The notes under the pieces are model-generated. The model had not been told where the DNA came from, made no database searches, and worked only from the letters and a program-made list of their open reading frames with translations. This document shows, piece after piece, positions 1 to 8,891 of a stretch of 10,633 nt of DNA. This stretch comes from Clostridia bacterium (GTDB lineage: Bacteria > Bacillota > Clostridia > Christensenellales > UBA1242). The translations under genes were made by a program, and so were the position numbers. How positions within the stretch are numbered: position 1 is the stretch's first letter; every line of letters starts with the position of its first letter. The stretch lies in the NCBI GenBank assembly GCA_900766395.1, contig CAAFWB010000035.1, positions 1-10,633 on the forward strand. Reading direction: 5' to 3'.

Positions 1-30
1 CTCTTTCCCTACACGACGCTCCTCCGATCT
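1..30 (+). other. Illumina sequencing adapter left on the contig end
   Basis: These bases match the 3' end of the Illumina TruSeq/PE read-1 adapter (recalled sequence) at 29 of 30 positions. The only difference is C instead of T at position 22. The match ends exactly with the adapter's terminal GATCT, and a T-rich stretch follows at once. This is library sequence and not part of the genome. Reading the neighbouring gene through it would add a false C-terminal peptide. Genuine sequence therefore begins at about base 31. Confidence 0.97.
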
Positions 31-2218
31 TTTTTTGTTGTTTTTGTTTTTTGTTTTTTGATTTTTTGACAACTACTGGAGCTTCTTCCTCTTCGTCTTC
101 GTCATCATCTTCAACGAATGCTGGAACAACCGTTTTGTTGTCTTTTGTTTCGACTTCTGGTTGTTCACTCTTGTCAAAGAGTTCTTGTTCAGCCGCTGGA
201 GTCGCTTCTTTTTGTTCCGCTTGAGGTTCTTGAACCTCTTCGGTTTCAGCAGGTTTTTCTTGTTCAGCTTTTTCCTCGACTGCTTTTTCGGCTTCGAGTT
301 CAACTTGCTTTGCTTCTTCGTCAGCCTCTTGTTTTTCTTTTTCTAATTGTTCAAGGAGTGCTTTAGCTTCGTCTGGGTCATGATAATTTCCATCAATATC
401 ATAATATCCGCCAGTTTCGTCGAAGTATCTTCCTTGTGGGTCATAATATGTTCCGTTTGGATAACGATAGTATCCTTCGCTATCATAATAGCCTTCATAC
501 TCGTCAACAGGAGGTTGTTCTTCTGTTTGTTCTGCACCCTCTTCTGCTTGTGCAGTCTGTTCAATGTCTGGTGCTTGAACTTGTGGCTCTTCTGAAACAT
601 AATCTTGCACCGGTGCAGGTTGTTCAGTTGGTTCTTGTCCCTGTTCAACTGGTGCATTTGTTTCAGGTTGAGCATCTTGAACAGAAGGAAGTTCGATTTC
701 TTCGGTTGAATCGCCTTTCTTTCCAACAAGTGCAGATTTTGCTTTTTCAGCCGTTTCAATCAAAGCATTTGTATAGAAATTTTCTTTTTCAGAAAGTTCG
801 CTATCAAAATTTTTAATTCTATCTTTGAGCTGTGTGTTCTCATAAGAGAGTTCTTGAACTTGATCTTTGAGCTCAACAATTTTTTGAGCATAGGAGTCTT
901 TTGTTTCTGAAAGGCTTGCTCTTTCTTCTTTTTCTTTTTCGTTTGCGACTTTAAGCAAGTTTTTGAAGACTTTTGTTGAATATGTTTTGTATTCGGCAAG
1001 CATTGCTTTTTCGATATATTTTCTTCTTTCTTCAAGCTCTGCTTTCTTTTTGTCGATCTCGCTAGTCAATGCTTCAAGTTCTTGATTAAATCTATATGTT
1101 TCTTCAGTGTTGTCTTTTTCAAGTTGAGTAAGTTTTGAAATTTCTTGGTCTTGTTGCTTTTTGAGGTAGTTACCTTCAATTCTGTTTGTTGAAGATTCTT
1201 GTTGCATACGGATTCTGTCAATATTTTCTTTTGCCGTTTGCATTTTTCTTTGAATCTCGCGTTGAGTGTTGTCGTATGATTTTTTGAGTGTGTCAATTTG
1301 ACTTTCAACTTGTTGGATTTCAGCAAGAAGTCTGTTTCTCAAACTCAAATAAATTTCGGTTTCTTTCATTGCTCTGTCCAAAATCAAAGAACCAGAAATG
1401 TCAACTGAACCAAAATCATAAACTTCATGGTCAACAGCATTGCGTCTTGCTTTTTCGAGTTCTTCTTGCTCTTGGCGTGCACGTTTTTCCAAGTATTCAT
1501 TGAGGGCTGGAATGCCTTTTGCGATTTCTTTCTTTGTGAACAAAACTTCAAAGTCAACATATTCAGGCATTGTTGTCACGGCCTTGTCTATGAGTCTTTG
1601 GAAAATATGGAATGTTTGATATAGGTCTGAAAGGTTTGCTGATTGTCTTGCGTTTTGATAGATGCCATAAATGCTGCCAATAAAGATTATCACTGATGGA
1701 ATGATTGCAAGTCTGAAAATAACAGGCGCAATAAATGACGATTGTGTTTGGCTAAGTCCCAAAACAGCAGCAGAAAGCAAAATTGAAAGAGTTGTGAAAA
1801 TGATTGTCAATGCTTTCATTGTCTTGATGTTATATTTAACCGAACTTGAACGAAGTGGTTTTTCAATAACATTGTTTGAAGACATATAGAAAGATGGAGA
1901 TTGTTCACGATACAACATATATTGTTGCCAGTGGTATCTCAAAGTTTTTGGAACTTTTTTCATTTTCTTGTTAAATTCAATCAAATTATTTTCATTTATG
2001 TATGAATTATTAAGAAGATAAATATTTATCTTATCAATCGCACGAATGAGGCGGAACTGATAAGCAAAATGTGATTTAACCAAAAAGTAAATCACAAACA
2101 AAAGTTCTAGTCCAACAAAAACATAGAACAATATATCGAGATTTTTCATTGAATTTCCTATTCCTCTGAAATAGGTTTCGACAAAGTTAAAAATCCCATC
2201 AAATAACAACTTTGACAT
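31..2218 (-). CDS. Membrane-anchored coiled-coil protein with GxYYD repeats, 3'-truncated
   Basis: I do not recognise a family. The frame is open from ATG 2218 to the adapter junction (about 729 codons, no stop), so the C-terminus is missing. The start is supported by AAGGAG seven bases upstream; Met24 is a weaker alternative. Visible order: a hydrophobic segment at residues 26-47, a basic loop at 48-135, hydrophobic segments at 136-156 and 162-187, then a long charged helical region at about 240-500 that looks like coiled coil. Next come a Pro/Glu/Gln-rich acidic linker (502-573), aromatic heptad repeats (576-616), a second acidic low-complexity stretch up to an Asp/Glu run near 703-712, and a Lys/Gln-rich basic tail. 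Charge distribution suggests N-terminus outside and the long C-terminal part in the cytoplasm. The topology (one segment, large loop, two segments, helical tail) resembles MotA/TolQ/ExbB-type proteins, but I see no signature motif of that family. A scaffold or cell-envelope structural role is a guess. It follows addA but has its own promoter. Confidence 0.9.
371..499 (-). repeat. Tandem GxYYDxx aromatic heptad repeats inside the coiled-coil protein
   Basis: Residues 574-616 of the membrane coiled-coil protein consist of about six back-to-back units of the form G-x-Y-[Y/F/H]-D-x-x. The first unit is one residue shorter, and the second has Arg-Tyr where Tyr-Asp is usual. Units begin at Gly576, 582, 589, 596, 603 and 610. 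The block sits between two acidic disordered-looking stretches. Its composition recalls the eukaryotic OCRE octamer repeat and the aromatic- and glycine-rich EAGR box of mycoplasma attachment-organelle proteins, but register and length differ from both. This is resemblance, not an assignment. Confidence 0.85.
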
Positions 2219-2225
2219 ACAAACA

Positions 2226-2231
2226 CTCCTT
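2226..2231 (-). promoter_or_regulatory. Ribosome binding site of the membrane coiled-coil gene
   Basis: On the minus strand these bases read AAGGAG, a near-perfect Shine-Dalgarno sequence, seven bases before the ATG at 2218. It is the strongest ribosome binding site in the window and fixes the start codon over the internal Met24. Confidence 0.85.
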
Positions 2232-2244
2232 ATGTTTTTTTGTT

Positions 2245-2253
2245 AGTATATCA
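2245..2253 (-). promoter_or_regulatory. Extended -10 promoter of the membrane coiled-coil gene
   Basis: The minus strand reads TGATATACT, an extended -10 element (TGn followed by TATACT, five of six to consensus). No good -35 hexamer lies 16-18 bases upstream, which fits an extended -10 promoter. A-tracts further upstream (about 2277-2310) could act as an UP-like element. The start point would be near 2238, leaving a leader of about 20 bases containing the AAGGAG. The gene can therefore be transcribed separately from addAB. Confidence 0.6.
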
Positions 2254-2325
2254 CAAGGAATATATTTTAACTAATATTTTGAAATATTTTTTTTCAAAAA
2301 TTATAAAAAATTATGACATAATTTA

Positions 2326-5300
2326 TTAAATATTTTGACATTTTATAAGTCTGTGACGATTGACATCAACGACAAACACTTCGTCAATATTTTGATTTAT
2401 TGCTTTTTGAACTGCAAGTTTATAGAGCAAAAGTTGTTTTTGATATTTTTTTATCAACATATTTTCGTCATTAATTTTCGTGATTTTATAATCAAAAATA
2501 TAATTCTTTTCACCCAAAATCAAGAGATCAATTTTTCCTTGCACAATGAGAGAGTCTTCCTCTCCCCCGTCAACAATTTCGCTTTGATGAATTTTTGCAA
2601 TGAACTCCTTTTCTCGAAAGACTTTGCCCGAAATATATGGGCGCAAAAGTTCAATGATTTTCTGCACTTTTTGTGCATCAATCAGTGATACATTTTCGCC
2701 GTTTAATATTGTTGATATTTCTTGATTTAATTCACTCAAAGAATATTGTTTTGAAAAATCAATTTTCTCAAATATCAAGTGATAGAGAGTTCCAACATCA
2801 TTTGCAGCCATTCCACTTTCTTCGTGTTCTGCCTTTTCAAATTTTTTTGGAGAAAGGTTTTTTGACACATAAAAATCATCGTCAAATGCAAGACTTGAAA
2901 CCGAATTTTTTTGACATAAATTAATGCTATTTTTATATGAATAATTAAAGTTAATATATTGATTTAATTGCTTCTCAATTTCTGTCATTCCTTTTGAGAG
3001 AATTGGCGTTTGTTTTTCATGAGCAGTCTGCTTTTGTCCATCATCTGAATATAATTCAACCGAATAGAAATCATCGTTGTTTGCCACAAGAGAGTTTGTT
3101 GAAAGGCGAATGCAAGAAATCGACTGTTCGTCAAGCGAGCCCAAGACCCAATCAAGATAATTTGTTTTTGCACGAACATCTTCATTGTCAACAATTTTTT
3201 CAACTTTTTCAAAATCGCAATTTCCACTCAAAATCAAAGTGTTTTTCGCACGCGTCATTCCAACATACAAAAGTCTTAATTCCTCGGCAATTTCTTGTTG
3301 TCGAGTTTTGTTTTTTATGTATTCATACTGAGGCGAATTATATTCCACACCCTCGTCATCAACATATTTGGTTGCAAATCCAAAATTAGGAGAATAACCA
3401 AATTTTTGTGGACGACTTGAAAATAGTTCATGTTCGCACCCAAACAAAATCACAATCGGATATTCAAGTCCTTTGGAAGAATGTATTGTGTCAATTCCAA
3501 CAAAATCTCTTTCGCCAGTTGAGAAGTTTGGTGCTTGCGGTCCTTCGGAACTTTCAAAGTATTCAAGCAACCAACCAATTTTTGCATCGGCATTGGCTTC
3601 AATCAGCGAGAAGAAGGCTTTGATTCTCTCACACTTTGCAAGACCATTCGCCTGCACTCCACAATAGTCATAATATCCGCTTTCAAAAACAAGGAACTTC
3701 ATTGCAGCCGCAAGCCCTTCATATTGGTTAATTTTTTCAACTTTGTCCAAAAGCTCAAAAAATGATTTTAATTTTGATGCAATTTCATCATTCATGCTTT
3801 GATAGTTTTCAACACAATCGCAAAACTTTTTGCAATCGCGGAAACTGATTCTGATTTGTGACAATTCTTCAAAGCTTAGCCCCCCAAAATAAGAAGATAG
3901 TGCAGAGGTTAGTGCGACATCGTCTTTTCGATTGAGAAGAAGTTTTGTTATGTTGACAAGAACCAAAACCTCGGCAAAAGAGCAAAGCATTTGTTTGCTT
4001 GATGCAACAATCGGAACACCGCAAGCAATTAACTCTTCGCAAAGAGTGTCAACTCCCGAGCGCGAACGAACAAGAATTGTGATATCTGAAAAATTTGTAT
4101 CGCGGAACATTTCAAGTTTTTCATCGTAAATTTGTTGAGATTTGAGTTCAAGAATTTTTTGAGCAACAACGCGTGCTTGATTTCTCAGGTTTTGATTGGT
4201 GGAAAACTCTGAGTCGTCTTTTGTCAAATCATAAACACCATCAAGGACGAGTTCGTTTTTTGTTGTTGTTTTTTGCGTCAAGCATATTTGAACAGACGGA
4301 GAATTCGCCCTCAAATATTCAGCTCTTGGCTCAAACTTTGAATCGACCGCATAATCCACTCCACCAGTTTCTGCTGTCATTATTTTTGAGAACACCATGT
4401 TGGCAAAATTAAGAATATCTTTGTTGCTTCTGAAATTGCAGTTTAATTTTTTTGCGACTCCGCCGTCACCGCTTGAAAACCTTTCCATCATGTCTTGAAA
4501 AATTTTTGGCGTTGAACCACGGAATCCATAAATGCTTTGTTTGATGTCGCCAACTGTCATGACTGTCGAACCCAACTTGTCAAGAATTTGCATTTGAACA
4601 GGGTTTGTGTCTTGAAACTCATCAACAAAAACATATTTATATGCGTTTGAAATATTTTCACAAATTTTTGGATTATCCAAAAGCTTCAAGAATTTGTGTT
4701 CAAGGTCGGAAAAATCCAAAACGTTTTTCTTTTGTTTTTGATTGTCATACAATTTTTTGCCTTGTTCACATATCCAAAGCAAACTATCAATAATATTTTT
4801 TGCACGACTTTTCAATTCTTCTTCATTATCAAACCCAAAAAATTTCATTCTCGCTTTGAGTTTGTTTAACTTGTCTTTGAATTTTTCACGAAAAGAAAGA
4901 ACTGCAAGGGAAAACTCATCTTGATTTTTGCAAGAAAGACGCGGCATACTCATTGCCAACAAAACTTGTCGGTTTTGTTCAAAGTTTTGTGAGTCCCGAA
5001 CCTCGTCAAGCATGTCATAGATTTTTCTCAAATTTGTTTTTAACTTTTCGTCATTTGCCTTGTTTATATAATCCGCAAAAATGCCTTTATGAAATTTCGC
5101 AAACGACAAAATGTTGTGATTAAAATATTCCTCATATGTTTTTCTTCCTTCATCCGAATAGAGAAAGGTCGAAACTTTGTTTATCCACAAATCGGCATCA
5201 ATTTGATTTTCCAAAAGTGAAGTGATTTGCATTGCTGCCAAAATAATGTCATTATCGTTTCGAGTTGTTGAAAAATATTGCAACAATTCTTCATAGTCTT

Positions 5301-5757
5301 GTGGACTTTGATTTTTGAACTGCAACACGGCGCGAGTGATTGACTTGTTTGTCATCATTTTTTGTTTTTCTTCAGAAACAAGTTCAAAATCCGCTGAGAT
5401 TTTTGCCTCATAAAAATATTTTTTTAACATTTTTTGACAGAACGCGTGAATGGTCGAAATATCACAAACACGAATGAGATCAAGTTGTTCAACAAGCTCG
5501 GGATTCTCGTCCAATTTTTCCATAAGTTTTGTTTCAAGACGTTGCGACATTTCGTTTGCTGCTTGATTTGTGAATGTCAAAATCAGCATTTCATCAAGAT
5601 TTGCGTGAACTTCTTTATCCTTGCTTAAAAGAATTTTCAAAATACGTTCAATCATAACAAAAGTCTTGCCACTGCCTGCTGAGGCACTGACAATCATATT
5701 GACTTTTTTCTCGTCAATAATATCCTTTTGCTCTTGTATTTCTTGTCTTTCTTTCAT
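2326..5757 (-). CDS. addA: ATP-dependent helicase/nuclease subunit A (AddA/RexA)
   Basis: AddA is the 3'-to-5' superfamily 1A (UvrD-like) motor and one of two nucleases of AddAB, the Bacillota counterpart of RecBCD that resects double-strand breaks before RecA loading. All helicase motifs are visible in the 1143-residue product: Walker A (A25-T32, GSGKT), Ia (TFTNQAANEM, 61-70), Ib (STIHAFC, 101-107), Walker B VDEFQDTN (378-385), III GDIKQSIYGFRG (403-414), IV NFRSN (441-445), V TIHSSKGLE (757-765) and VI LLYVGMTRAK (829-838). The C-terminal RecB-type PD-(D/E)xK nuclease has a histidine in the GTLYHLIFE motif, Asp1077, and Asp1089-Tyr-Lys1091. Ile follows the DYK where Thr is common. Length is slightly below the roughly 1200-1240 usual in Bacillus. 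The ATG overlaps the addB stop (ATGA) and has AGGAG five bases upstream, so the two are translationally coupled. The frame looks intact and functional. Confidence 0.98.
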   Translation of the reverse strand: MKERQEIQEQKDIIDEKKVNMIVSASAGSGKTFVMIERILKILLSKDKEVHANLDEMLILTFTNQAANEMSQRLETKLMEKLDENPELVEQLDLIRVCDISTIHAFCQKMLKKYFYEAKISADFELVSEEKQKMMTNKSITRAVLQFKNQSPQDYEELLQYFSTTRNDNDIILAAMQITSLLENQIDADLWINKVSTFLYSDEGRKTYEEYFNHNILSFAKFHKGIFADYINKANDEKLKTNLRKIYDMLDEVRDSQNFEQNRQVLLAMSMPRLSCKNQDEFSLAVLSFREKFKDKLNKLKARMKFFGFDNEEELKSRAKNIIDSLLWICEQGKKLYDNQKQKKNVLDFSDLEHKFLKLLDNPKICENISNAYKYVFVDEFQDTNPVQMQILDKLGSTVMTVGDIKQSIYGFRGSTPKIFQDMMERFSSGDGGVAKKLNCNFRSNKDILNFANMVFSKIMTAETGGVDYAVDSKFEPRAEYLRANSPSVQICLTQKTTTKNELVLDGVYDLTKDDSEFSTNQNLRNQARVVAQKILELKSQQIYDEKLEMFRDTNFSDITILVRSRSGVDTLCEELIACGVPIVASSKQMLCSFAEVLVLVNITKLLLNRKDDVALTSALSSYFGGLSFEELSQIRISFRDCKKFCDCVENYQSMNDEIASKLKSFFELLDKVEKINQYEGLAAAMKFLVFESGYYDYCGVQANGLAKCERIKAFFSLIEANADAKIGWLLEYFESSEGPQAPNFSTGERDFVGIDTIHSSKGLEYPIVILFGCEHELFSSRPQKFGYSPNFGFATKYVDDEGVEYNSPQYEYIKNKTRQQEIAEELRLLYVGMTRAKNTLILSGNCDFEKVEKIVDNEDVRAKTNYLDWVLGSLDEQSISCIRLSTNSLVANNDDFYSVELYSDDGQKQTAHEKQTPILSKGMTEIEKQLNQYINFNYSYKNSINLCQKNSVSSLAFDDDFYVSKNLSPKKFEKAEHEESGMAANDVGTLYHLIFEKIDFSKQYSLSELNQEISTILNGENVSLIDAQKVQKIIELLRPYISGKVFREKEFIAKIHQSEIVDGGEEDSLIVQGKIDLLILGEKNYIFDYKITKINDENMLIKKYQKQLLLYKLAVQKAINQNIDEVFVVDVNRHRLIKCQNI

Positions 5758-5767
5758 TCGTTCTCCT
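5754..5767 (-). promoter_or_regulatory. addB/addA start-stop overlap with addA ribosome binding site
   Basis: The minus strand has AGGAG followed by five bases and then ATGA. ATG starts addA and the overlapping TGA ends addB. The Shine-Dalgarno lies within the last addB codons. Such 4-nt overlaps are typical of subunits made in fixed ratio through coupled translation. Confidence 0.85.
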
Positions 5768-8700
5768 GCTTTTCCACTTTTCTCAACATTCGATATTTGT
5801 TGCCGCCATCTGAATCAAACTTGCATATGCCCAAAAACTTGCAATACTCACATGGAAGTTTGCCTGTGTTAAGCGGAGAAGGACTGATAAAACCCTCTGA
5901 AATGTTTTTGAGATTTTGCTCCATAACAGATTTTGCAATGTTCATCAAATTAGAAAATTCTTGTCGAGAAATAACCGTTTTGTTTAATGACAGCGTGCCG
6001 TCTTTTTTGAGTTTCACACCAAGCACTTTGCTACACCCTTCTTGGCGGAGTGTTTTGTCAAAAGCGTCAAGTTCATCTTCAACCAAAAATCCCAAAAATG
6101 TTTTTTGATTTTTCTTTTTTCTTTTTGCCGAAATTGGATAATATAATGCACCGACTGCTTCCAAGCCTTGTGTTTCTTCAAGCGTTTTGAGGTAGACAAA
6201 AATTTGAATTTTGTTGCCAAAAATAATGTCTTCAATTTCGTGTTCCGCTTTTCCCGTTTTGTAGTCGACAACAATAACTTTGTTGTTGCATCTATCAATT
6301 CTGTCAACAATGCCGCCAAACGCAATCTTTCGGTCGCCAAATTCAAACAAAACATTTTTGCCGCCAACATAACTTTCAACTTGCCCAATCTTGAAATTTG
6401 AATTTTCTTGTTCGCATATGATATCTCGGATTGTCTGTTTACATTCCCTTTTGATTGAATTCAAGATTGAAGCATATTTTTTGTAAGCAAAGAATATCGA
6501 ATATTTTTCACTTGTTGAAATCTCTTTGAAAAACGAGTCAACAAATGTGTCAACATCAGTGGCTTTTGTTGAAAAATATTGTTCAAGGCACTTGTGAATA
6601 ATGTTTCCAATTGTCGCCTCGTCAAGGTCAAGTGGTCTTTTTTCTTCAACCCCAAGCCCATATCTCAAAAAGAACATAAAAGGACATTTTGCATAAGTTT
6701 CAAGTGCTGAAACGGAAAATTTTTGATTTGCAAAAAACAACTCATTTTTCGTGAGATTTGGAACAATATTTTGCGCCCCAATTTGGGAAATTAAACCATC
6801 AAAAGTTGGGTCGCTTTTTTTGAGAATATCAAAAAGTGAATTAAAGTATATTTCATCTTTTATATTTGGATTTTGAAGATATGAAACAAGTTGTTGTTTT
6901 GCTCTTTTTGAGTTCGAAATTTGTTTTGCAAAATCTTCGCTTTGAATGTCGCCCGCAAAACCAATTTTTTGGACATTTTCAGCAAACATTTTCACAAGCC
7001 CCAAAACAAAAGTTGACTCTGTGAGTTTCTTGCCGTCATCTCCAAGAGCCACCCATGAAACAAATAGTTTTTGCTTTGGAATGGAAAGCACTGAACAGAG
7101 TTTGAGTCTTTTTCGCAGGTTTATCGTTCTTATTGTTGGATCGATTTTGACCTTGCCAGAAAAACGTGCAATGTCTTTGTCCGAAATGAGTCCAACATCT
7201 TTTTGAAAGTCTGGCATCTTGTCTTGATTTGCTCCGCACAAAAAGAATATCTTGCCACTCTCAAAAAAGCTCTTTGAAACATCACCAACAAAAACTTGGT
7301 CAACCCCGAGTGGCACAACAGAAAGTTTCGTGCCTTCAAACACATTATTCAAAAGAACAACAAATTCAGAAAATGCCAGTTTCTCGTTCTTTGTCTCTTC
7401 TTCAAAAACATTGAAAATATCTTCAATTTTTTCATTTATTTTTTCATATATTTTTTGCTTTTCAAGGTTGCCATTTTCCAAGTGATAATTGTGCATTTTT
7501 TGTGTTGTTTTTCGCATGTCAAATGCATCAAAAATGTTTCTTAAAAACTCAACAAAATCACCGCCCAAAACATACCCATTTTTATCAATAAAATGAGGTG
7601 TAATTACGTTCAAAATATTCTTAATTTTTTCGTATGTTTTTTCATCGTCTTCATTTTCCAATTTATGTAAATCAAGGTCTTGGTCAACGAGTTTATATTT
7701 GTCCAAAAACTCGCAAATTTCGCCCCGCTCGCAACCATCAAGGTTTGAATATATGTTGGAAATAATGTCATACAAAATCGACATATCTTTTTCTTCAACA
7801 AACTCAAAAACAAGGTTTAAAAATTCAATCGGTTTCGTTTGTGCAAGTGCCAAGTCGACATCAAAGAAGCATGGGATTTCATAATCTTCAAAAATCCTTT
7901 TCATCACGCAATAATTTTCGTCCAGCGCGCTGACTCCAACAACACAATCTGAATATCTGCCACCCAAAACAACATGACTTTTAATCTCTCTTGCCACTGC
8001 TTCGAATTGAGCGTCCGCCGTTGAACACTCCCAAAAACTTGCAAAATTTTTTAAGTTGATATTTTGCGGGTTTGAAAGATAAATGTTGTTTGAGATGAAG
8101 TTCGAAACAAAGTTTGATGAAGTCACATTTTTTTCTTCAATTTCAATATCCCGCTCTCTTGCCAAGTTTTTAAGGTTATTTTCAAGTGCAGTGTCATAAA
8201 TAAATTTGTTTTTTTGTTGAGGCTGTGGAGACGCCAAAGCGAACTCAACGCTTTTTGCTTTTTTCAGGAGCAAGTTCACAATGCTGAGTCCCTGAGATGT
8301 CATGCTGTCAAAAAACGCAAAGTATATCCTTGTGTTTTCAAAATCTGCTTTTTCAATATTTTGAATAAACACATCAAGGAAATCCGCGAGGTCCACTCCT
8401 GTTTTTTGTTTTTCTTCATAATTTTTGTAGATAAGATAGATGTCGTGAATTTTGTCGTCGGCAAGTTTTTCAAGTTTTTCGGGAGTGACTTCACTTGTTT
8501 TGAGTTGGGCAATTGTGTTCTTTATTTGTTGCAAAAACGAAACATCAATATTTGATTTTGGGAAAAACTTAAAGTTGTCTTTTTCTTCATAAACCGCTTT
8601 ACCAAGAGCAATGAGAGCGCTATTGTTCGACATTGATTTTGGCATTGCATTTTGCTTTTGAAGAATGAGGGAAGCAAATCTGTTGATTCCCATAACTTTG

Positions 8701-8891
8701 ATATTTAGGGTTGAATCGAGCGCAAGTTTGTCAAAAACCAATTTTTCAGTAATGAGCGAATATCTGTCTGGAACAATAATAATTTGATCCTCTTCAAAAC
8801 ACGAAACAAACGGAGCAATGTCTGCAACCACCTGCTCCGATGCACTCGTTATATCAATTCCTTTTGTCAAAATCAGTTTACTCACACGCAT
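5754..8891 (-). CDS. addB: ATP-dependent nuclease subunit B (AddB), lacking Walker A
   Basis: AddB is the second nuclease subunit of AddAB. In the characterised enzyme it cuts the 5' strand and holds the Chi recognition site in an inactive helicase fold. The 1045-residue product has the family's N-terminal PD-x-x-S-x-x-x-E element (41-49, after a hydrophobic strand) and the GANQDKMP segment (553-560), equivalent to the G-x-N-E-G-x-x-P region. The C-terminal RecB-type nuclease shows His766 in GNIIHKCLE, Asp863 in GGIVDRID and VDYKTGK (875-881). Four cysteines match the Fe-S staple around the nuclease: Cys736 (YAKCPFMFFLRYGL) and the C-x2-C-x5-C set Cys1014, 1017 and 1023. The P-loop found near the N-terminus of Bacillus AddB is absent: residues 8-18 have no GK[S/T]. 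Length is somewhat short for the family (about 1150). No Shine-Dalgarno precedes ATG 8891; GTG codon 3 is an alternative start. Confidence 0.96.
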   Translation of the reverse strand: MRVSKLILTKGIDITSASEQVVADIAPFVSCFEEDQIIIVPDRYSLITEKLVFDKLALDSTLNIKVMGINRFASLILQKQNAMPKSMSNNSALIALGKAVYEEKDNFKFFPKSNIDVSFLQQIKNTIAQLKTSEVTPEKLEKLADDKIHDIYLIYKNYEEKQKTGVDLADFLDVFIQNIEKADFENTRIYFAFFDSMTSQGLSIVNLLLKKAKSVEFALASPQPQQKNKFIYDTALENNLKNLARERDIEIEEKNVTSSNFVSNFISNNIYLSNPQNINLKNFASFWECSTADAQFEAVAREIKSHVVLGGRYSDCVVGVSALDENYCVMKRIFEDYEIPCFFDVDLALAQTKPIEFLNLVFEFVEEKDMSILYDIISNIYSNLDGCERGEICEFLDKYKLVDQDLDLHKLENEDDEKTYEKIKNILNVITPHFIDKNGYVLGGDFVEFLRNIFDAFDMRKTTQKMHNYHLENGNLEKQKIYEKINEKIEDIFNVFEEETKNEKLAFSEFVVLLNNVFEGTKLSVVPLGVDQVFVGDVSKSFFESGKIFFLCGANQDKMPDFQKDVGLISDKDIARFSGKVKIDPTIRTINLRKRLKLCSVLSIPKQKLFVSWVALGDDGKKLTESTFVLGLVKMFAENVQKIGFAGDIQSEDFAKQISNSKRAKQQLVSYLQNPNIKDEIYFNSLFDILKKSDPTFDGLISQIGAQNIVPNLTKNELFFANQKFSVSALETYAKCPFMFFLRYGLGVEEKRPLDLDEATIGNIIHKCLEQYFSTKATDVDTFVDSFFKEISTSEKYSIFFAYKKYASILNSIKRECKQTIRDIICEQENSNFKIGQVESYVGGKNVLFEFGDRKIAFGGIVDRIDRCNNKVIVVDYKTGKAEHEIEDIIFGNKIQIFVYLKTLEETQGLEAVGALYYPISAKRKKKNQKTFLGFLVEDELDAFDKTLRQEGCSKVLGVKLKKDGTLSLNKTVISRQEFSNLMNIAKSVMEQNLKNISEGFISPSPLNTGKLPCEYCKFLGICKFDSDGGNKYRMLRKVEKQENE

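Noticed and set aside
31..70. T-rich tract as a terminator or functional element
   Set aside because: It encodes the Lys/Gln-rich basic tail of the membrane protein in frame (many AAA codons), has no hairpin beside it, and abuts the adapter.
343..816. Overlapping open frames on both strands (343-759 minus, 436-816 plus)
   Set aside because: They lie in other frames of the membrane coiled-coil gene, whose repetitive Glu/Gln/Pro codons leave several frames open. They have no ribosome binding sites and implausible composition.
2277..2299. Inverted repeat TTTTGAAA/TTTCAAAA after addA as a terminator
   Set aside because: The 8-bp stem has a single G:C pair and no U-tract follows on the minus strand. 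It is too weak to call an intrinsic terminator. It may only be AT-rich sequence near the next promoter.
2994..3389. 131-codon open frame on the plus strand inside addA
   Set aside because: It is antisense to well-conserved helicase sequence, with no promoter or ribosome binding site and low-quality composition. It is a shadow of addA.
5728..6388. Open frames of about 125 codons overlapping the addB 3' end (5728-6108 plus, 6014-6388 minus)
   Set aside because: Both are out-of-frame shadows over the AddB nuclease and Fe-S region, which is clearly the coding frame.
2326..8891. A defence island or novel effector within the addAB block
   Set aside because: Both long frames carry canonical AddA and AddB motifs in the usual order. 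This is housekeeping double-strand-break repair, with no inserted gene or transfer signal.
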